Positions 1 to 7,898 are shown, numbered from the stretch's first letter. The stretch: DNA of 64,000 nucleotides from Streptomyces fagopyri (GCF_009498275.1 NZ_CP045643.1:6820001-6884000); one strand, 5' to 3'. Translations and numbers: made by a program. Notes: generated by a model from the sequence alone, not told the origin.

Positions 1-115
1 GATCATCGAACGGCTTTGAGCGTGCTCCCGCCGGAAGCCGCTCGCGGCATCGCCGCCGGAGCCGGTACAGGTCTTCCAGCCCCGCGAGCTTCTTGAACCT
101 GAAGGCGTACTTCAC
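1..115 (-). pseudogene. Remnant of a RelE/ParE-type toxin, internally deleted
   Basis: A GTG at 113-115 overlaps the antitoxin stop by the bases GTGA, the usual coupling in type II toxin-antitoxin pairs. The frame reads VKYAFRF directly joined to KKLAGLEDLYRLR and then an arginine-rich stretch that runs off the window edge. In complete Streptomyces RelE/ParE toxins the opening MKYAFRF block and the KKLxGxxGLYRLR block are separated by roughly 40 residues. The joining here therefore looks like an in-frame internal deletion, after which the sequence no longer resembles the conserved IGSYRV end. Inferred to be an inactive toxin. The window edge prevents seeing the end. Confidence 0.6.
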
Positions 116-372
116 GCGGCGCCCTGGTCATCGCTGAACAGGTCGGCGAGGAGCTCTGCCATGGAGACCGTGGGCTCGTCGACGTACGCGGACGCTTCCC
201 GGGCGAGTAGCCGGTCGGCCGCCTCCTCGACCGCGTCCAGAACCTCTATGGGCACGACGGCACCGACGCGCTCGCCCTTGCGGGTGATCACTGTGAAGTC
301 GCCGGCCTCGGCGTTGCTCAGGATCTCGGCCGGCCGGGCACGGGCCTCGCGGATGCCCAGCGTCTCGGTCAT
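112..372 (-). CDS. Phd/YefM-family antitoxin
   Basis: An 86-residue protein beginning MTETLGIREARARPAEILSN, with the Phd/YefM pattern: the N-terminal part forms the DNA-binding dimer (about residues 1-55, including FTVITRKGERVGAVVP) and the acidic C-terminal tail (about 60-86) normally wraps the toxin. In the family it neutralises a RelE/ParE-like toxin and represses its own operon. The start ATG overlaps the stop of ipdC as ATGA, so it is translationally coupled to the steroid-degradation operon. The toxin partner that follows appears decayed, making this an orphan or near-orphan antitoxin. Confidence 0.8.
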   Translation of the reverse strand: MTETLGIREARARPAEILSNAEAGDFTVITRKGERVGAVVPIEVLDAVEEAADRLLAREASAYVDEPTVSMAELLADLFSDDQGAA

Positions 373-1451
373 GGCCCCGAGTGCACACCGGGTTGTGCAC
401 ACGCGGGGTGGACGGTCAGTCCGCGGAGAACCACCGCCGCTTCCGACATCACGCGCTCGACCAGCTCCGCGCACGACGGCAGATCCTCAATCACCCCCGC
501 GACCTGCCCCGACGCCATCACCCCCAGATCCGTACGCCCGTCCACCATCGCCGCCCTGAGCAGCATCGGCGTGTTCGCGGCCAGCAGCACCTGGCTCCAC
601 GTCAGGTCCCTGCCGTGCCTCATGGCGAGGCCGTCCCGGACCATCCGGGGCCAGGAGAGGCCGGACACCCGCCGGAAGCCCGCCGCCCCGCGCACGGCCC
701 GGACGAGCGCCCGCGCACGGCCGGCCCGCTCCAGGGAGCCGACGAAGTCCGTCCGCAGCATGCGGTGCGGCAGCCCGTCGACGGCCCTCGTGACCGTCAC
801 GTCGCCGACCCCCGCCGCCAGATACGCCGCCTTCACCGCGTCCGGGACGGTGGAGTCGGAGGTGAGCAGGAAACGCGTCCCCATCGCGATGCCCGCCGCC
901 CCGTACGCCAGCGCCGCGACCAGCCCCCGCCCGTCGTGGAAACCGCCCGCCGCCACCACCGGGACGTCCACGGCGTCCACCACCTGCGGCAGCAGCACCG
1001 TCGTCGCCACCTCGCCGGTGTGTCCGCCGCCCTCGCCGCCCTGCACGATCACCGCGTCCGCACCCCAGGCGGCCACCTTCTCCGCGTGCCGGCGCGCCCC
1101 GACGGAGGGCACCACGACCACGCCCGCCTCCTTCAACTCGGTGATCAGCTCACGGGAGGGGGCGAGGGCGAACGACGCGACCCGCACGCCCTCCTCGACG
1201 AGGATCCGTACTCGCTCCCCCGCGTCCCCCGCGTCGGCCCGCAGGTTCACCCCGAACGGCGCGTCCGTACGCGACCTGACCTCCCGCACCGCGTCCCGCA
1301 GGTGGTCCAGGGTCATCGTCGCGGAGGCCAGGATGCCCAGGGCCCCCGCGTTCGCCGTGGCGGAGACCAGCCGGGGCCCCGCGACCCACCCCATGCCGGT
1401 CTGCACGACCGGGTGACGGACACCGACGAGACGGGTGAACGCGGTCTCCAT
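369..1451 (-). CDS. ipdC: IpdC-like nitronate-monooxygenase-fold flavoenzyme of HIP (steroid C/D ring) catabolism
   Basis: A 360-residue TIM-barrel flavoprotein of the 2-nitropropane dioxygenase/nitronate monooxygenase family. Visible family signatures are the opening RHPVVQTGMGWVAGPRLVSATANAGALG, the FMN phosphate-binding region GADAVIVQGGEGGGHTGE (about 138-155) and PVVAAGGFHDGRGLVAALAYGAAGIAMGTRFL (about 175-207). Family membership alone would allow a generic nitronate monooxygenase. Its place directly after ipdA and ipdB, overlapping ipdB by one base, argues for IpdC, the FMN oxidoreductase acting on 5-OH-HIC-CoA before ring C opening in Mycobacterium and Rhodococcus. It is the last catabolic gene of the operon, and its stop codon overlaps the start of an antitoxin gene. 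Confidence 0.8.
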   Translation of the reverse strand: METAFTRLVGVRHPVVQTGMGWVAGPRLVSATANAGALGILASATMTLDHLRDAVREVRSRTDAPFGVNLRADAGDAGERVRILVEEGVRVASFALAPSRELITELKEAGVVVVPSVGARRHAEKVAAWGADAVIVQGGEGGGHTGEVATTVLLPQVVDAVDVPVVAAGGFHDGRGLVAALAYGAAGIAMGTRFLLTSDSTVPDAVKAAYLAAGVGDVTVTRAVDGLPHRMLRTDFVGSLERAGRARALVRAVRGAAGFRRVSGLSWPRMVRDGLAMRHGRDLTWSQVLLAANTPMLLRAAMVDGRTDLGVMASGQVAGVIEDLPSCAELVERVMSEAAVVLRGLTVHPACAQPGVHSGP

Positions 1452-2224
1452 CAGCGCCCGGCCTCCCCGGTACGCGGGGCCGGGTCCACGACCTCGCGGT
1501 CCCGGGCACCGCCCGGATCGATCACCGTACGGATCAGCTCCCGCTCCAGCGGGGTCGGTTCGCGGGTGTACGGCACGTCGGCGGCCACGGACAGCTCGAA
1601 GCCCGTCGCCTCCCGCACCTCCTCCACGGTGACGCCCGGATGCAGTGAGGCCAGACGCATGGAGCGGTCGAGCGTGGCGAAGTCGAAGACGCCGAGGTCG
1701 CTCACCACGCGCGGGATGCGGTGGAAACGGGTGGCGCTCGGGCCCGCGGCGGCGGCCCGGTCGTACCCCACCCCGCACACCATGTCGACCCGCGCGACGA
1801 AGACCCGCCGGGAGTGCTTCGGGATCCAGTAACTCGTCGGATTGTTCAGCGTGTTGACCGGCGCCCCGCGCACGCCGAGCAGCTGGCGCAGCGGCCGGGC
1901 CCAGTCCCCGACGCAGGAGATGTTCTGGTTGCCGAAGCGGTCGATCTGACTCGCGCCCATCATCACGTGCCGGCGTCCGCCGGTCACCGCGGTCAGGTGC
2001 CGGCGGTAGGGCAGCCAGCCCTCGGGGGTGCCGTCGAGGCCGACGAGCAGGGCCTCGCCGTCGGTCATCAGCAGATCGGGCGAGAAGGTGCGCCTGGCCA
2101 GTCGGGCCCCGATGGACGGGATGGTGCCCATGGGGCTGGCGAGCACCTCGCCGTCGTCCCGCCAGGCCTCGGCGCAGGCGATCACGCAGTACTCGGCGCG
2201 GGTGATCGCTGGGACCGGGTTCAT
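1451..2224 (-). CDS. ipdB: IpdB, beta subunit of COCHEA-CoA hydrolase (CoA-transferase fold)
   Basis: A 257-residue class I CoA-transferase-like subunit. It opens MNPVPAITRAEYCVIACAEAWRDDGEVLASPMGTIPSIGARLARRTFSPDLLMTDGEA and carries the GASQIDRFGNQNIS block typical of the beta subunit. In the Mycobacterium tuberculosis pathway IpdAB is a hydrolase rather than a CoA transferase and opens the last steroid ring (ring D). The start ATG overlaps the ipdA stop (ATGA), implying equimolar, coupled synthesis of the heterodimer. Assignment rests on sequence pattern plus the complete ipdA-ipdB-ipdC/echA20 gene order. A 3-oxoacid CoA-transferase is the alternative but does not fit the neighbours. Confidence 0.87.
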   Translation of the reverse strand: MNPVPAITRAEYCVIACAEAWRDDGEVLASPMGTIPSIGARLARRTFSPDLLMTDGEALLVGLDGTPEGWLPYRRHLTAVTGGRRHVMMGASQIDRFGNQNISCVGDWARPLRQLLGVRGAPVNTLNNPTSYWIPKHSRRVFVARVDMVCGVGYDRAAAAGPSATRFHRIPRVVSDLGVFDFATLDRSMRLASLHPGVTVEEVREATGFELSVAADVPYTREPTPLERELIRTVIDPGGARDREVVDPAPRTGEAGR

Positions 2225-3078
2225 CGCCCCTCCTTGTGCCAGGTCCGCACGGCGGACTGGTACGCCTGTTCGTCCCCGGCGAGGAATCGCTCGGCGAACC
2301 GCTCGTACGGTGTGGTGGCGTACAGCTTCTGGAAGGGTTCGTCCCGCACGTAGTCCGGGGCGCAGGACGTGAAGTGCGCGCCGTTCGGAGCCTCGACGAC
2401 ACCCGTCACGCTCGACCGGTTCAGCAGCAGCGTCTGCGGCGCGGCCTCCTTGCCGGGCGCGGCGGTGCCGAGGTGGTCGACGAGCTGCTCGCAGGAGACG
2501 TACGCCGTGTCGGCCGCCTCGCAGAACAGATCGTCGAAGTACGGGTCCGGGCCCAGGTACTGGCCGTTTCCCGCGCGGTCCGCGCGGTTCATGTGGACCA
2601 GCGCCGCGTCCAGACGGAGGGCGGGCATGGCGACGAACGTCTCCCCGTCCTCGTAGGGGGAAGTGACCGTCCGCAGGCCGGGGTTGACCCGCATCACGTC
2701 CGAACCGATCCCGGCGCGCACCGGGAGGAAGGGGAGCCGGTTCGCCGCGGCGTGCAGGCCCCACATGAACATCGCCTCGTCGACCTCCGTGAGCTCGAAG
2801 GCGCCGCTCTCGCGCGCCGCGCGGTAGTGCGGTTCCAGCGGGATGGAGTCGAGGGTGGTGAAGGCGGTGACCAGCTCGCGGATCCGTCCGGCGGCGGCGA
2901 GCAGGCCGACGTCCGGGCCGCCGTACGACACGACGGTGAGATCGGTGACGTCGGTCCGCAGCAGCGCTCTCACCAGGGCCATCGGCTTGCGGCGCGAACC
3001 CCAGCCGCCGATGCCCAGCGTCATCCCGCTCTCCAGCCGGGCGACGGCCTCGTCCGCCGACATGGTCTTGTCGCTCAC
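2221..3078 (-). CDS. ipdA: IpdA, alpha subunit of COCHEA-CoA hydrolase
   Basis: A 285-residue alpha subunit of the CoA-transferase fold. The opening ADEAVARLESGMTLGIGGWGSRRKPMALVRALLR contains the glycine-rich CoA-site loop (GIGGWGS, about residues 22-28). The long C-terminal segment (DPYFDDLFCEAADTAYVSCEQLVD) is typical of IpdA rather than of acetate/butyrate CoA transferases. The start chosen is GTG at 3076-3078, which overlaps the echA20 stop by four bases (GTGA); the next candidate is an internal ATG six residues later. With IpdB it hydrolyses the ring D of the steroid-derived CoA thioester in the cytoplasm. Confidence 0.87.
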   Translation of the reverse strand: MSDKTMSADEAVARLESGMTLGIGGWGSRRKPMALVRALLRTDVTDLTVVSYGGPDVGLLAAAGRIRELVTAFTTLDSIPLEPHYRAARESGAFELTEVDEAMFMWGLHAAANRLPFLPVRAGIGSDVMRVNPGLRTVTSPYEDGETFVAMPALRLDAALVHMNRADRAGNGQYLGPDPYFDDLFCEAADTAYVSCEQLVDHLGTAAPGKEAAPQTLLLNRSSVTGVVEAPNGAHFTSCAPDYVRDEPFQKLYATTPYERFAERFLAGDEQAYQSAVRTWHKEGR

Positions 3079-4007
3079 CGCCGGGCCTCCTGCTCCCCGT
3101 GCTGCCCGGGTCGGCCGGGGCCGCCGGGTTCGTCGTGCTCCTCGGGTGCCGCGGGTGTGCCGGGTGCTGCGGGTGCGTCGGGTGTCTGGCACCGTGGGGT
3201 TCCCGTGGCCCCCGTGACTTCCCTGGCCGCTTCGGGCGCTGCGGCAGCGTCGGTGGCTTCCCGGCCGAACGTGTCGCGGACGCGGTCGGCCACTCCGCTG
3301 AGGTTCGCCTCGAAGGTGAAGCCCTGTTCGAAGCGGTAGCTGCGGCGCACGTCCACGGGGTCGATGCCGTTGAGCGCGGCCTTGGCGAGCCTGATCAGCT
3401 CGCCGTCCTTGGCGGCTATCTCGCGTGCCAGTTCCAGCGCGGCGTCCAGGAGCTCCTCGCGGGCCACGACCCTCCACACCGAGCCGTGCGCGTGCAGTTC
3501 GGCCGCCGTCGCCGTGCGCGCGGTGTAGTACAGCGCGCGCATCAGGTGCCCCGGGACCAGCCGGGCCAGGTGGGTGGCCGCGCCGAGTGCGCCGCGGTCG
3601 AGCTCGGGCAGGCCGAAGGTGGCGTCCTCGCTGGCCACGATCGCGTCGGCGTTCCCCACCAGCCCGATCCCGCCGCCCAGGCAGAATCCGTGGACCGCGG
3701 CGACGACCGGCACCTCGCACTCGTAGACCGCGGCGAACGCCTCGAAGCAGCCGCGGTTCGCCCCGACCAGCGCCCGGTGGCCCGCGGTCTCCAGGGCCTC
3801 CCGCTGCATCTCCTTGATGTCCACGCCCGCGTTGAAACCGCGCCCGGCGGCCGTCAGCACGACACACCGTGTGTCGGGGTCGCGGCCCGCGGCGCGCACG
3901 GCGTCGGCGAGGTCGAACCAGCCGCGCACCGGCAGCGCGTTGACCGGCGGGAAGTCGACCGTGACGACGGAGATCCGTTTTTCCGGGGACGAGGTGGAGA
4001 CACCCAT
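3075..4007 (-). CDS. echA20: EchA20-like crotonase of steroid C-ring opening, with low-complexity C-terminal tail
   Basis: A 310-residue crotonase-fold protein. The oxyanion-hole segments GRGFNAGVDIKEM (about 55-67) and HGFCLGGGIGLVGNAD (about 105-120) are present. Known EchA20 proteins are about 250 residues, open ring C of HIEC-CoA hydrolytically and sit beside ipdAB. Here residues from about 255 onward are a PGAE-rich tail (repeated ATGxP, GTPAAPEE and GGPGRPGQ-like runs) with no family counterpart, so the tail was probably added by repeat expansion. It is the first gene of the minus-strand operon, 84 bp from the divergent SDR gene, with a KstR2-like palindrome between them. Confidence 0.83.
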   Translation of the reverse strand: MGVSTSSPEKRISVVTVDFPPVNALPVRGWFDLADAVRAAGRDPDTRCVVLTAAGRGFNAGVDIKEMQREALETAGHRALVGANRGCFEAFAAVYECEVPVVAAVHGFCLGGGIGLVGNADAIVASEDATFGLPELDRGALGAATHLARLVPGHLMRALYYTARTATAAELHAHGSVWRVVAREELLDAALELAREIAAKDGELIRLAKAALNGIDPVDVRRSYRFEQGFTFEANLSGVADRVRDTFGREATDAAAAPEAAREVTGATGTPRCQTPDAPAAPGTPAAPEEHDEPGGPGRPGQHGEQEARR

Positions 4008-4028
4008 GGACGCATCAGCTACCTTTCC

Positions 4029-4042
4029 ACCAAACGTTTGTT
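4029..4042. promoter_or_regulatory. KstR2-like TetR-family operator between divergent HIP operons
   Basis: The 14-mer ACCAAACGTTTGTT has a perfect 10-bp palindromic core (CAAACGTTTG). The published KstR2 motif is AnCAAGnnCTTGnT. This site keeps the A, CAA/TTG and T positions and the spacing, and differs only by a symmetric G-to-A/C-to-T change. It lies midway between the starts of echA20 and the SDR gene, where the KstR2 box of mycobacterial HIP genes is also found. A KstR2 gene is not in the window. Confidence 0.6.
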
Positions 4043-4090
4043 AGGTGCACTCTCGAAGCTAGCAGCGAATGCATCCGCGCGGGAGGCCCT

Positions 4091-4957
4091 GTGGACAACG
4101 TGGACGGCACGGACGGCACGGACGGCACGGACGGCACGGACGGCACGGAGGAGGTGCGGGGCGCGCGGGGATCGGGTGACACGGCGGGAACGGGCGGCGT
4201 GGGCACCGGCGAGCGGACCGTCGTCGTCACCGGCGGGACCCGCGGAGTCGGCGCCGGCATCGCGCGGGCCTTCGCCGAGGCGGGTGCGAAGGTGCTGGTC
4301 TGCGCCCGCAGGCCCCCGGAAGTGCCCGTCGCGGGCGCGGAGTTCGTCCCGCTCGACCTGCGCGACCCGCCCGCCGTGCACGCCTTCTTCGACGCGCTGC
4401 CCCGGCTCGACGTACTGGTCAACAACGCGGGCGGGGCCCCCTACCGCCCCCTGGCGGAGGCCGGCGCCGAGCGGCACGCGCGCGTGATCGAGCTCAACCT
4501 CGTCGCGCCGCTGACCGCCTCGCTCGCCGCGTACGCGCACCTCAGACGGGCCGGGGGCTCGATCGTGATGATCGGCAGTGTGAGCGGGACGCGCCCGTCG
4601 CCCGGTTCGGCGGCGTACGGGGCGGCCAAGGCGGGTCTGGAGAACCTGGCCCGTTCGATGGCCGTCGAGTGGGCCCCTCACATCAGGGTCAACACCCTTG
4701 TCGTCGGCATGGTCCGCACCGAGCTGTCCCACCTCCACTACGGCGGGGAGCACGGTGTGGCCGCTGTCTCGCGGACCGTCCCGCTGGGCCGTCTCGCCGA
4801 CCCGTCCGACGTGGGCGAGGCCGCCGTCTTCCTCGCCTCGGACGCCGCCGCCTACATCAGCGGGGCCTCGCTCCTCGTGCACGGGGGAGGGGAGCGGCCC
4901 GCCTTCCTCGACGCCGCGACCGTCAACCGGGCCGATCCGACCAACCAGGAGGACTGA
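4091..4957 (+). CDS. Short-chain dehydrogenase/reductase of the HIP cluster (Rv3549c-type), repeat-extended N-terminus
   Basis: A 288-residue classical SDR. The nucleotide motif TGGTRGVGAGIARAF is near residues 47-61, NNAGG near 114-118, an active-site Ser in GSVSG and YGAAKAG (YxxxK) near 176-182. The position divergent to echA20-ipdABC copies the mycobacterial arrangement of Rv3549c, so it probably oxidises or reduces a CoA-linked ring intermediate. The first about 40 residues are unlike the family: five exact 9-bp repeats (4103-4147) encode Asp-Gly-Thr five times. The GTG at 4091 has a GGGAGG four bases upstream, but an internal start closer to ERTVVVTGG cannot be excluded. Confidence 0.75.
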   Translation: MDNVDGTDGTDGTDGTDGTEEVRGARGSGDTAGTGGVGTGERTVVVTGGTRGVGAGIARAFAEAGAKVLVCARRPPEVPVAGAEFVPLDLRDPPAVHAFFDALPRLDVLVNNAGGAPYRPLAEAGAERHARVIELNLVAPLTASLAAYAHLRRAGGSIVMIGSVSGTRPSPGSAAYGAAKAGLENLARSMAVEWAPHIRVNTLVVGMVRTELSHLHYGGEHGVAAVSRTVPLGRLADPSDVGEAAVFLASDAAAYISGASLLVHGGGERPAFLDAATVNRADPTNQED

Positions 4958-4958
4958 G

Positions 4959-5909
4959 ATGAGCGGACCGCTGCTGTGCCGGGAACGGGTCGTGATCGTC
5001 ACCGGCGCGGGGCGCGGACTCGGCAGGGCGCACGCGCTCGCGTACGCCGCCGAGGGCGCGCGGATCGTCGTGAACGACCTCGGGGTCGGGCTGGACGGCT
5101 CGCCGGGTGCGGACGGCCCGGCCGCGCGGGTCGTGGCGGAGATCCGCGCGGCGGGCGGTGAGGCGGTCGCCCACGGGGGCGACGTCGCCACCACCGAGGG
5201 GGCCGCGTCCCTGGTCCGCACCGCCCTGGAGACGTACGGACGCCTCGACACCCTCGTCAACAACGCGGGCTTCCTGCGCGACCGGATGCTGGTCAACCTC
5301 GACGAGGAGGACTGGGACGCCGTCCTGCGCGTCCACCTCAAAGGGCACTTCCTGCCCCTGAAGCACGCGGCGGCGCACTGGCGGGCCGAGGCGAAGGCGG
5401 GGCGGACGCCGCGGGCCCGGGTCGTCAACACGAGCAGCGGCGCGGGCCTGCTGGGTTCGGTCGGGCAGGGCAACTACAGCGCCGCCAAGGCCGGGATCAT
5501 CGGACTGACCCTGGTCGCCGCCGCCGAGCTGGGGCGCTACGGCGTCCAGGTCAACGCGATCGCGCCCGCGGCCCGCACCCGGATGACCGAACGTGCCTTC
5601 GCCCGGGCGATGGCGGCTCCGGACACCGGTGCCTTCGACGCGATGGCGCCCGAGAACGTGTCGCCGCTGGTCGTGTGGCTGGGCGCGGACGCGAGCGCCG
5701 GCGTCACCGGACGCGTCTTCGAGACCGAGGGGGGCCGCATCACCGTCATGGAAGGCTGGCGGCCGGGACCCGGCGCGGACGGCGGGGCCCGCCGGAGCCC
5801 CTCCGAGGCCGGTGACACGGCCCTGCGACTCCTGGCGCGCGCCGAGGCGCCCGGCGCGGTGTACGGAACGGGCGGCGCGGCGGGGGAGGAGCCGGCGACA
5901 GGACGCTGA
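4959..5909 (+). CDS. Short-chain dehydrogenase/reductase of the HIP cluster (Rv3548c-type)
   Basis: A 316-residue SDR with TGAGRGLGRAHALAYAAEGARIVVNDLGVGLDG at the N-terminus; the VNDLG pattern is typical of the hydroxysteroid/17-beta-HSD4-like class. It also has NNAGFLRDRML, an active-site Ser in NTSSGAG and YSAAKAG (YxxxK). It starts one base after the stop of the previous SDR, with an AGGAGG Shine-Dalgarno inside that gene's end, so the two form an operon. The C-terminal about 60 residues beyond the catalytic domain (GWRPGPGADGG onward) are low-complexity. By position it matches Rv3548c; the exact substrate is not known to me. Confidence 0.78.
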   Translation: MSGPLLCRERVVIVTGAGRGLGRAHALAYAAEGARIVVNDLGVGLDGSPGADGPAARVVAEIRAAGGEAVAHGGDVATTEGAASLVRTALETYGRLDTLVNNAGFLRDRMLVNLDEEDWDAVLRVHLKGHFLPLKHAAAHWRAEAKAGRTPRARVVNTSSGAGLLGSVGQGNYSAAKAGIIGLTLVAAAELGRYGVQVNAIAPAARTRMTERAFARAMAAPDTGAFDAMAPENVSPLVVWLGADASAGVTGRVFETEGGRITVMEGWRPGPGADGGARRSPSEAGDTALRLLARAEAPGAVYGTGGAAGEEPATGR

Positions 5910-5963
5910 GGACCGTCCGCCGGCCGGCGCGCGCCGTCTTCGCCGGTCCGCGCGTGCGCCGGT

Positions 5964-6017
5964 CTCAACCCTTGGGTGGAGGCCGGAAACCCACCCGTGC
6001 TCAACCCGGTGGTTGAG
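5964..6017 (+). promoter_or_regulatory. Pair of inverted-repeat operator-like sites
   Basis: Two related dyads, 36 bp apart start to start, lie just upstream of the frameshifted small membrane-protein gene. The first, at 5964-5981, is CTCAACCCTTGGGTGGAG. The second, at 6000-6017, is CTCAACCCGGTGGTTGAG. Both begin CTCAACCC and end in a complement or near-complement. The arrangement suggests a transcription factor site; MerR-type regulators such as SoxR use similar CTCAA/TTGAG half-sites. No regulator gene is adjacent. Confidence 0.4.
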
Positions 6018-6051
6018 GACGCGCGGCGCCTCGCACGGCAGTCTCGAAGAC

Positions 6052-6551
6052 ATGACGACGACCGACTACATCATCTCCGCGGCTCTCATCCTTCTCGTGA
6101 TCCCGCAGATCCGCGGCACCCGCCAGACCCTGCCGCACACGCTGTTGCCACCGCGGCCGCGTACTACCTCAAGTCCTTCCCGACCCAGGGGCACGACATC
6201 CGTCTCGACGCCGTCACCGTCGCGGCGGGCGCGGCGCTGGGCCTCGCCTGTGGCGCGGCCACCCGGCTCGGCCGGGCGGCCGACGGCGTCGCGGTCGCCA
6301 GGGCCGGGGCGGTCGCCGCGCTCCTGTGGATCGCCGGCATGGCCGCCCGCGCCGGATTCGAGTTCTGGGCGACCCACGGCGGTGCGGGCAGTGTCGCGCG
6401 GTTCAGCCGCGACCACCTGATCACCGGGGCCGACGCGTGGACCGCCGCTCTGCTGCTGATGGCCCTGGCCCAGGTCGTGTGCCGGCTCACCGTGGTGCGC
6501 GTCAGGGCGCGCCGCGTCACCGCCACCGGACCGATATCCGCCGTGGCCTGA
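6052..6551 (+). pseudogene. Small multi-pass membrane protein gene with a frameshift (DUF1453-like)
   Basis: An ATG at 6052 begins MTTTDYIISAALILLVIPQIRGTRQT in one frame. From about 6130-6150 the continuation VATAAAYYLKSFPTQGHDIRLD and the rest of the membrane protein, ending CRLTVVRVRARR, is in the frame one base earlier. Joined, the two pieces make a plausible protein of about 165 residues with four hydrophobic segments, as in the Streptomyces DUF1453-type family, whose members read QIRG..., YLKSFP..., GHD and ITGADAWTAAL in one frame. A single missing base near ctgttgcca explains it. Either a recent mutation or a sequencing error. Confidence 0.68.
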
Positions 6552-6568
6552 GCGCGCCGTCCCGTCGG

Positions 6569-7798
6569 TCAGCTCTTCCCCCGCAGCACGGTCAGCGCGT
6601 GTGCCGCCCGCGCGCGGACCTCGGCGTCGTGGTCCTCGGCCAGGGCGCGCAGACGTTCGACGCCCTCGGGGTGGCCGGCGGGCAGCAGCCGGGCCAGTGC
6701 GTCGGCGACCGCCGCGCGCACCGCGGCCTGCGGGTGCCGCGCGTGGCGCAGGACCTCGGGGAGCGCGGCCGCGTCCGCGCGGCGGCCCAGGGCGACGACG
6801 GCGGCCCGCGCGACCACGGGCTGCTCGCTCTCGCGGGCGAGTTCGCGCAGCACCTGGCGGCCGCGAGGTGTGCGGGACCGGCCCAGCACGTCCGCCCCGA
6901 AGGCCTGCCGGAGAGGATCCGTGCCGCGGCACCACAGCACCGCCGCACGGAACGTGTCCTCGTCGCCGCGCAGGCCGAGAGCCGCGGCGGCCTCGGTCCA
7001 GTCGTCGTCGGCGGGGTCGGCGCGGCGCAGGGCGCGGGCGGCGAGTTCGGGGGCGGGGGCGGCGATGCCGAGGGACGTTTCCAGGAGGGTGGCGATGGCG
7101 GCGTGACCGGTCTGCTGGTCGTCGCCGGACACAGGGTGCCCGGCCGGGTCGAGGAGCTGGACCTCGACGGTGACACCGCCGTCCTCCGGGTAGCGGTGCA
7201 CGGCGGACGGGTGACCGGGACCGTAGGTCTGCTCCAGGCCCGCGCGGAGCGCGGCCTCCACGTCGACGCTCAGCCAGCGGTGCGCCTCGGCGAGCGCGGC
7301 GGACCGCTCCCGCGCCCCCCGCCGGAGGAGGGCGCGTACGCAGCCGGGGGAGCCGCGGCGGGCCGCCGCCACGATCGGGGGCTCACCCGTCGGTCCCGGA
7401 CGGTCGGGGTCGGCGCCGGCCGCGAGCAGTTCCGCCACCACCGCGGCCCGGCCCCGCTGCACCGCCCAGGTCAGCGCCGTGAACCCGAAGCCCTCCACGC
7501 GGTCGGGGCTCGCCCCGGCCGCCAACAGGGCCCGTACGACCTCTGTGTGGCCGCCGCAGGCCGCCCCGCACAACGGGGCGTCCGTGCCCTGGCTGAGCCG
7601 GTCCGGGTCGGCGCCCGCGGCCAGCAACAGCCGTACGACGTCCGGCCGGTCGCTGACCGCGGCCAGGTACAGCGCCGTCTCGCCCTCCGTGTCCGCCGAC
7701 TCCGGGCTCGCGCCGGAGCGCAGCAGCCGTACCACCGCGTCCTCGTCACCCTCGTACACAGCGGTGAGGAGACGCGCCGCGGGGTCGTTCGTGCTCAT
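6569..7798 (-). CDS. Ankyrin-repeat and HEAT-repeat protein
   Basis: A 409-residue cytoplasmic scaffold protein. Residues 1 to about 180 hold four to five ankyrin repeats (GETALYLAAVSDRPDVVRLLLAAGADPD, then APLCGAACGGHTEVVRALLAAGASPD, then TALTWAVQRGRAAVVAELLAAGADPD). The C-terminal third (about 300-409) holds HEAT/PBS-type repeats (VVARAAVVALGRRADAAALPEVLRHARHPQAAVRAAVADALARLL). No catalytic motif was seen. Such proteins usually mediate protein contacts; the partner is unknown. The ATG at 7796-7798 (MSTNDPAARLL) is preferred over an upstream in-frame ATG because the ankyrin array begins immediately after it. Confidence 0.8.
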   Translation of the reverse strand: MSTNDPAARLLTAVYEGDEDAVVRLLRSGASPESADTEGETALYLAAVSDRPDVVRLLLAAGADPDRLSQGTDAPLCGAACGGHTEVVRALLAAGASPDRVEGFGFTALTWAVQRGRAAVVAELLAAGADPDRPGPTGEPPIVAAARRGSPGCVRALLRRGARERSAALAEAHRWLSVDVEAALRAGLEQTYGPGHPSAVHRYPEDGGVTVEVQLLDPAGHPVSGDDQQTGHAAIATLLETSLGIAAPAPELAARALRRADPADDDWTEAAAALGLRGDEDTFRAAVLWCRGTDPLRQAFGADVLGRSRTPRGRQVLRELARESEQPVVARAAVVALGRRADAAALPEVLRHARHPQAAVRAAVADALARLLPAGHPEGVERLRALAEDHDAEVRARAAHALTVLRGKS

Positions 7799-7898
7799 CC
7801 TTCGACCCTCGCTCGTGAAGGAGGCGGGAGGCAAAGCCTTTTGGGGTGTTCTGACTCACCTCGCGCGTCCCGTCCGCCCCTTGCGCCGCGGCATCCCG

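Noticed and set aside
369..3867. Very long minus- and plus-strand frames across the ipd genes
   Set aside because: High GC content leaves antisense frames open. Only the frames with family motifs and GC-rich third positions are real.
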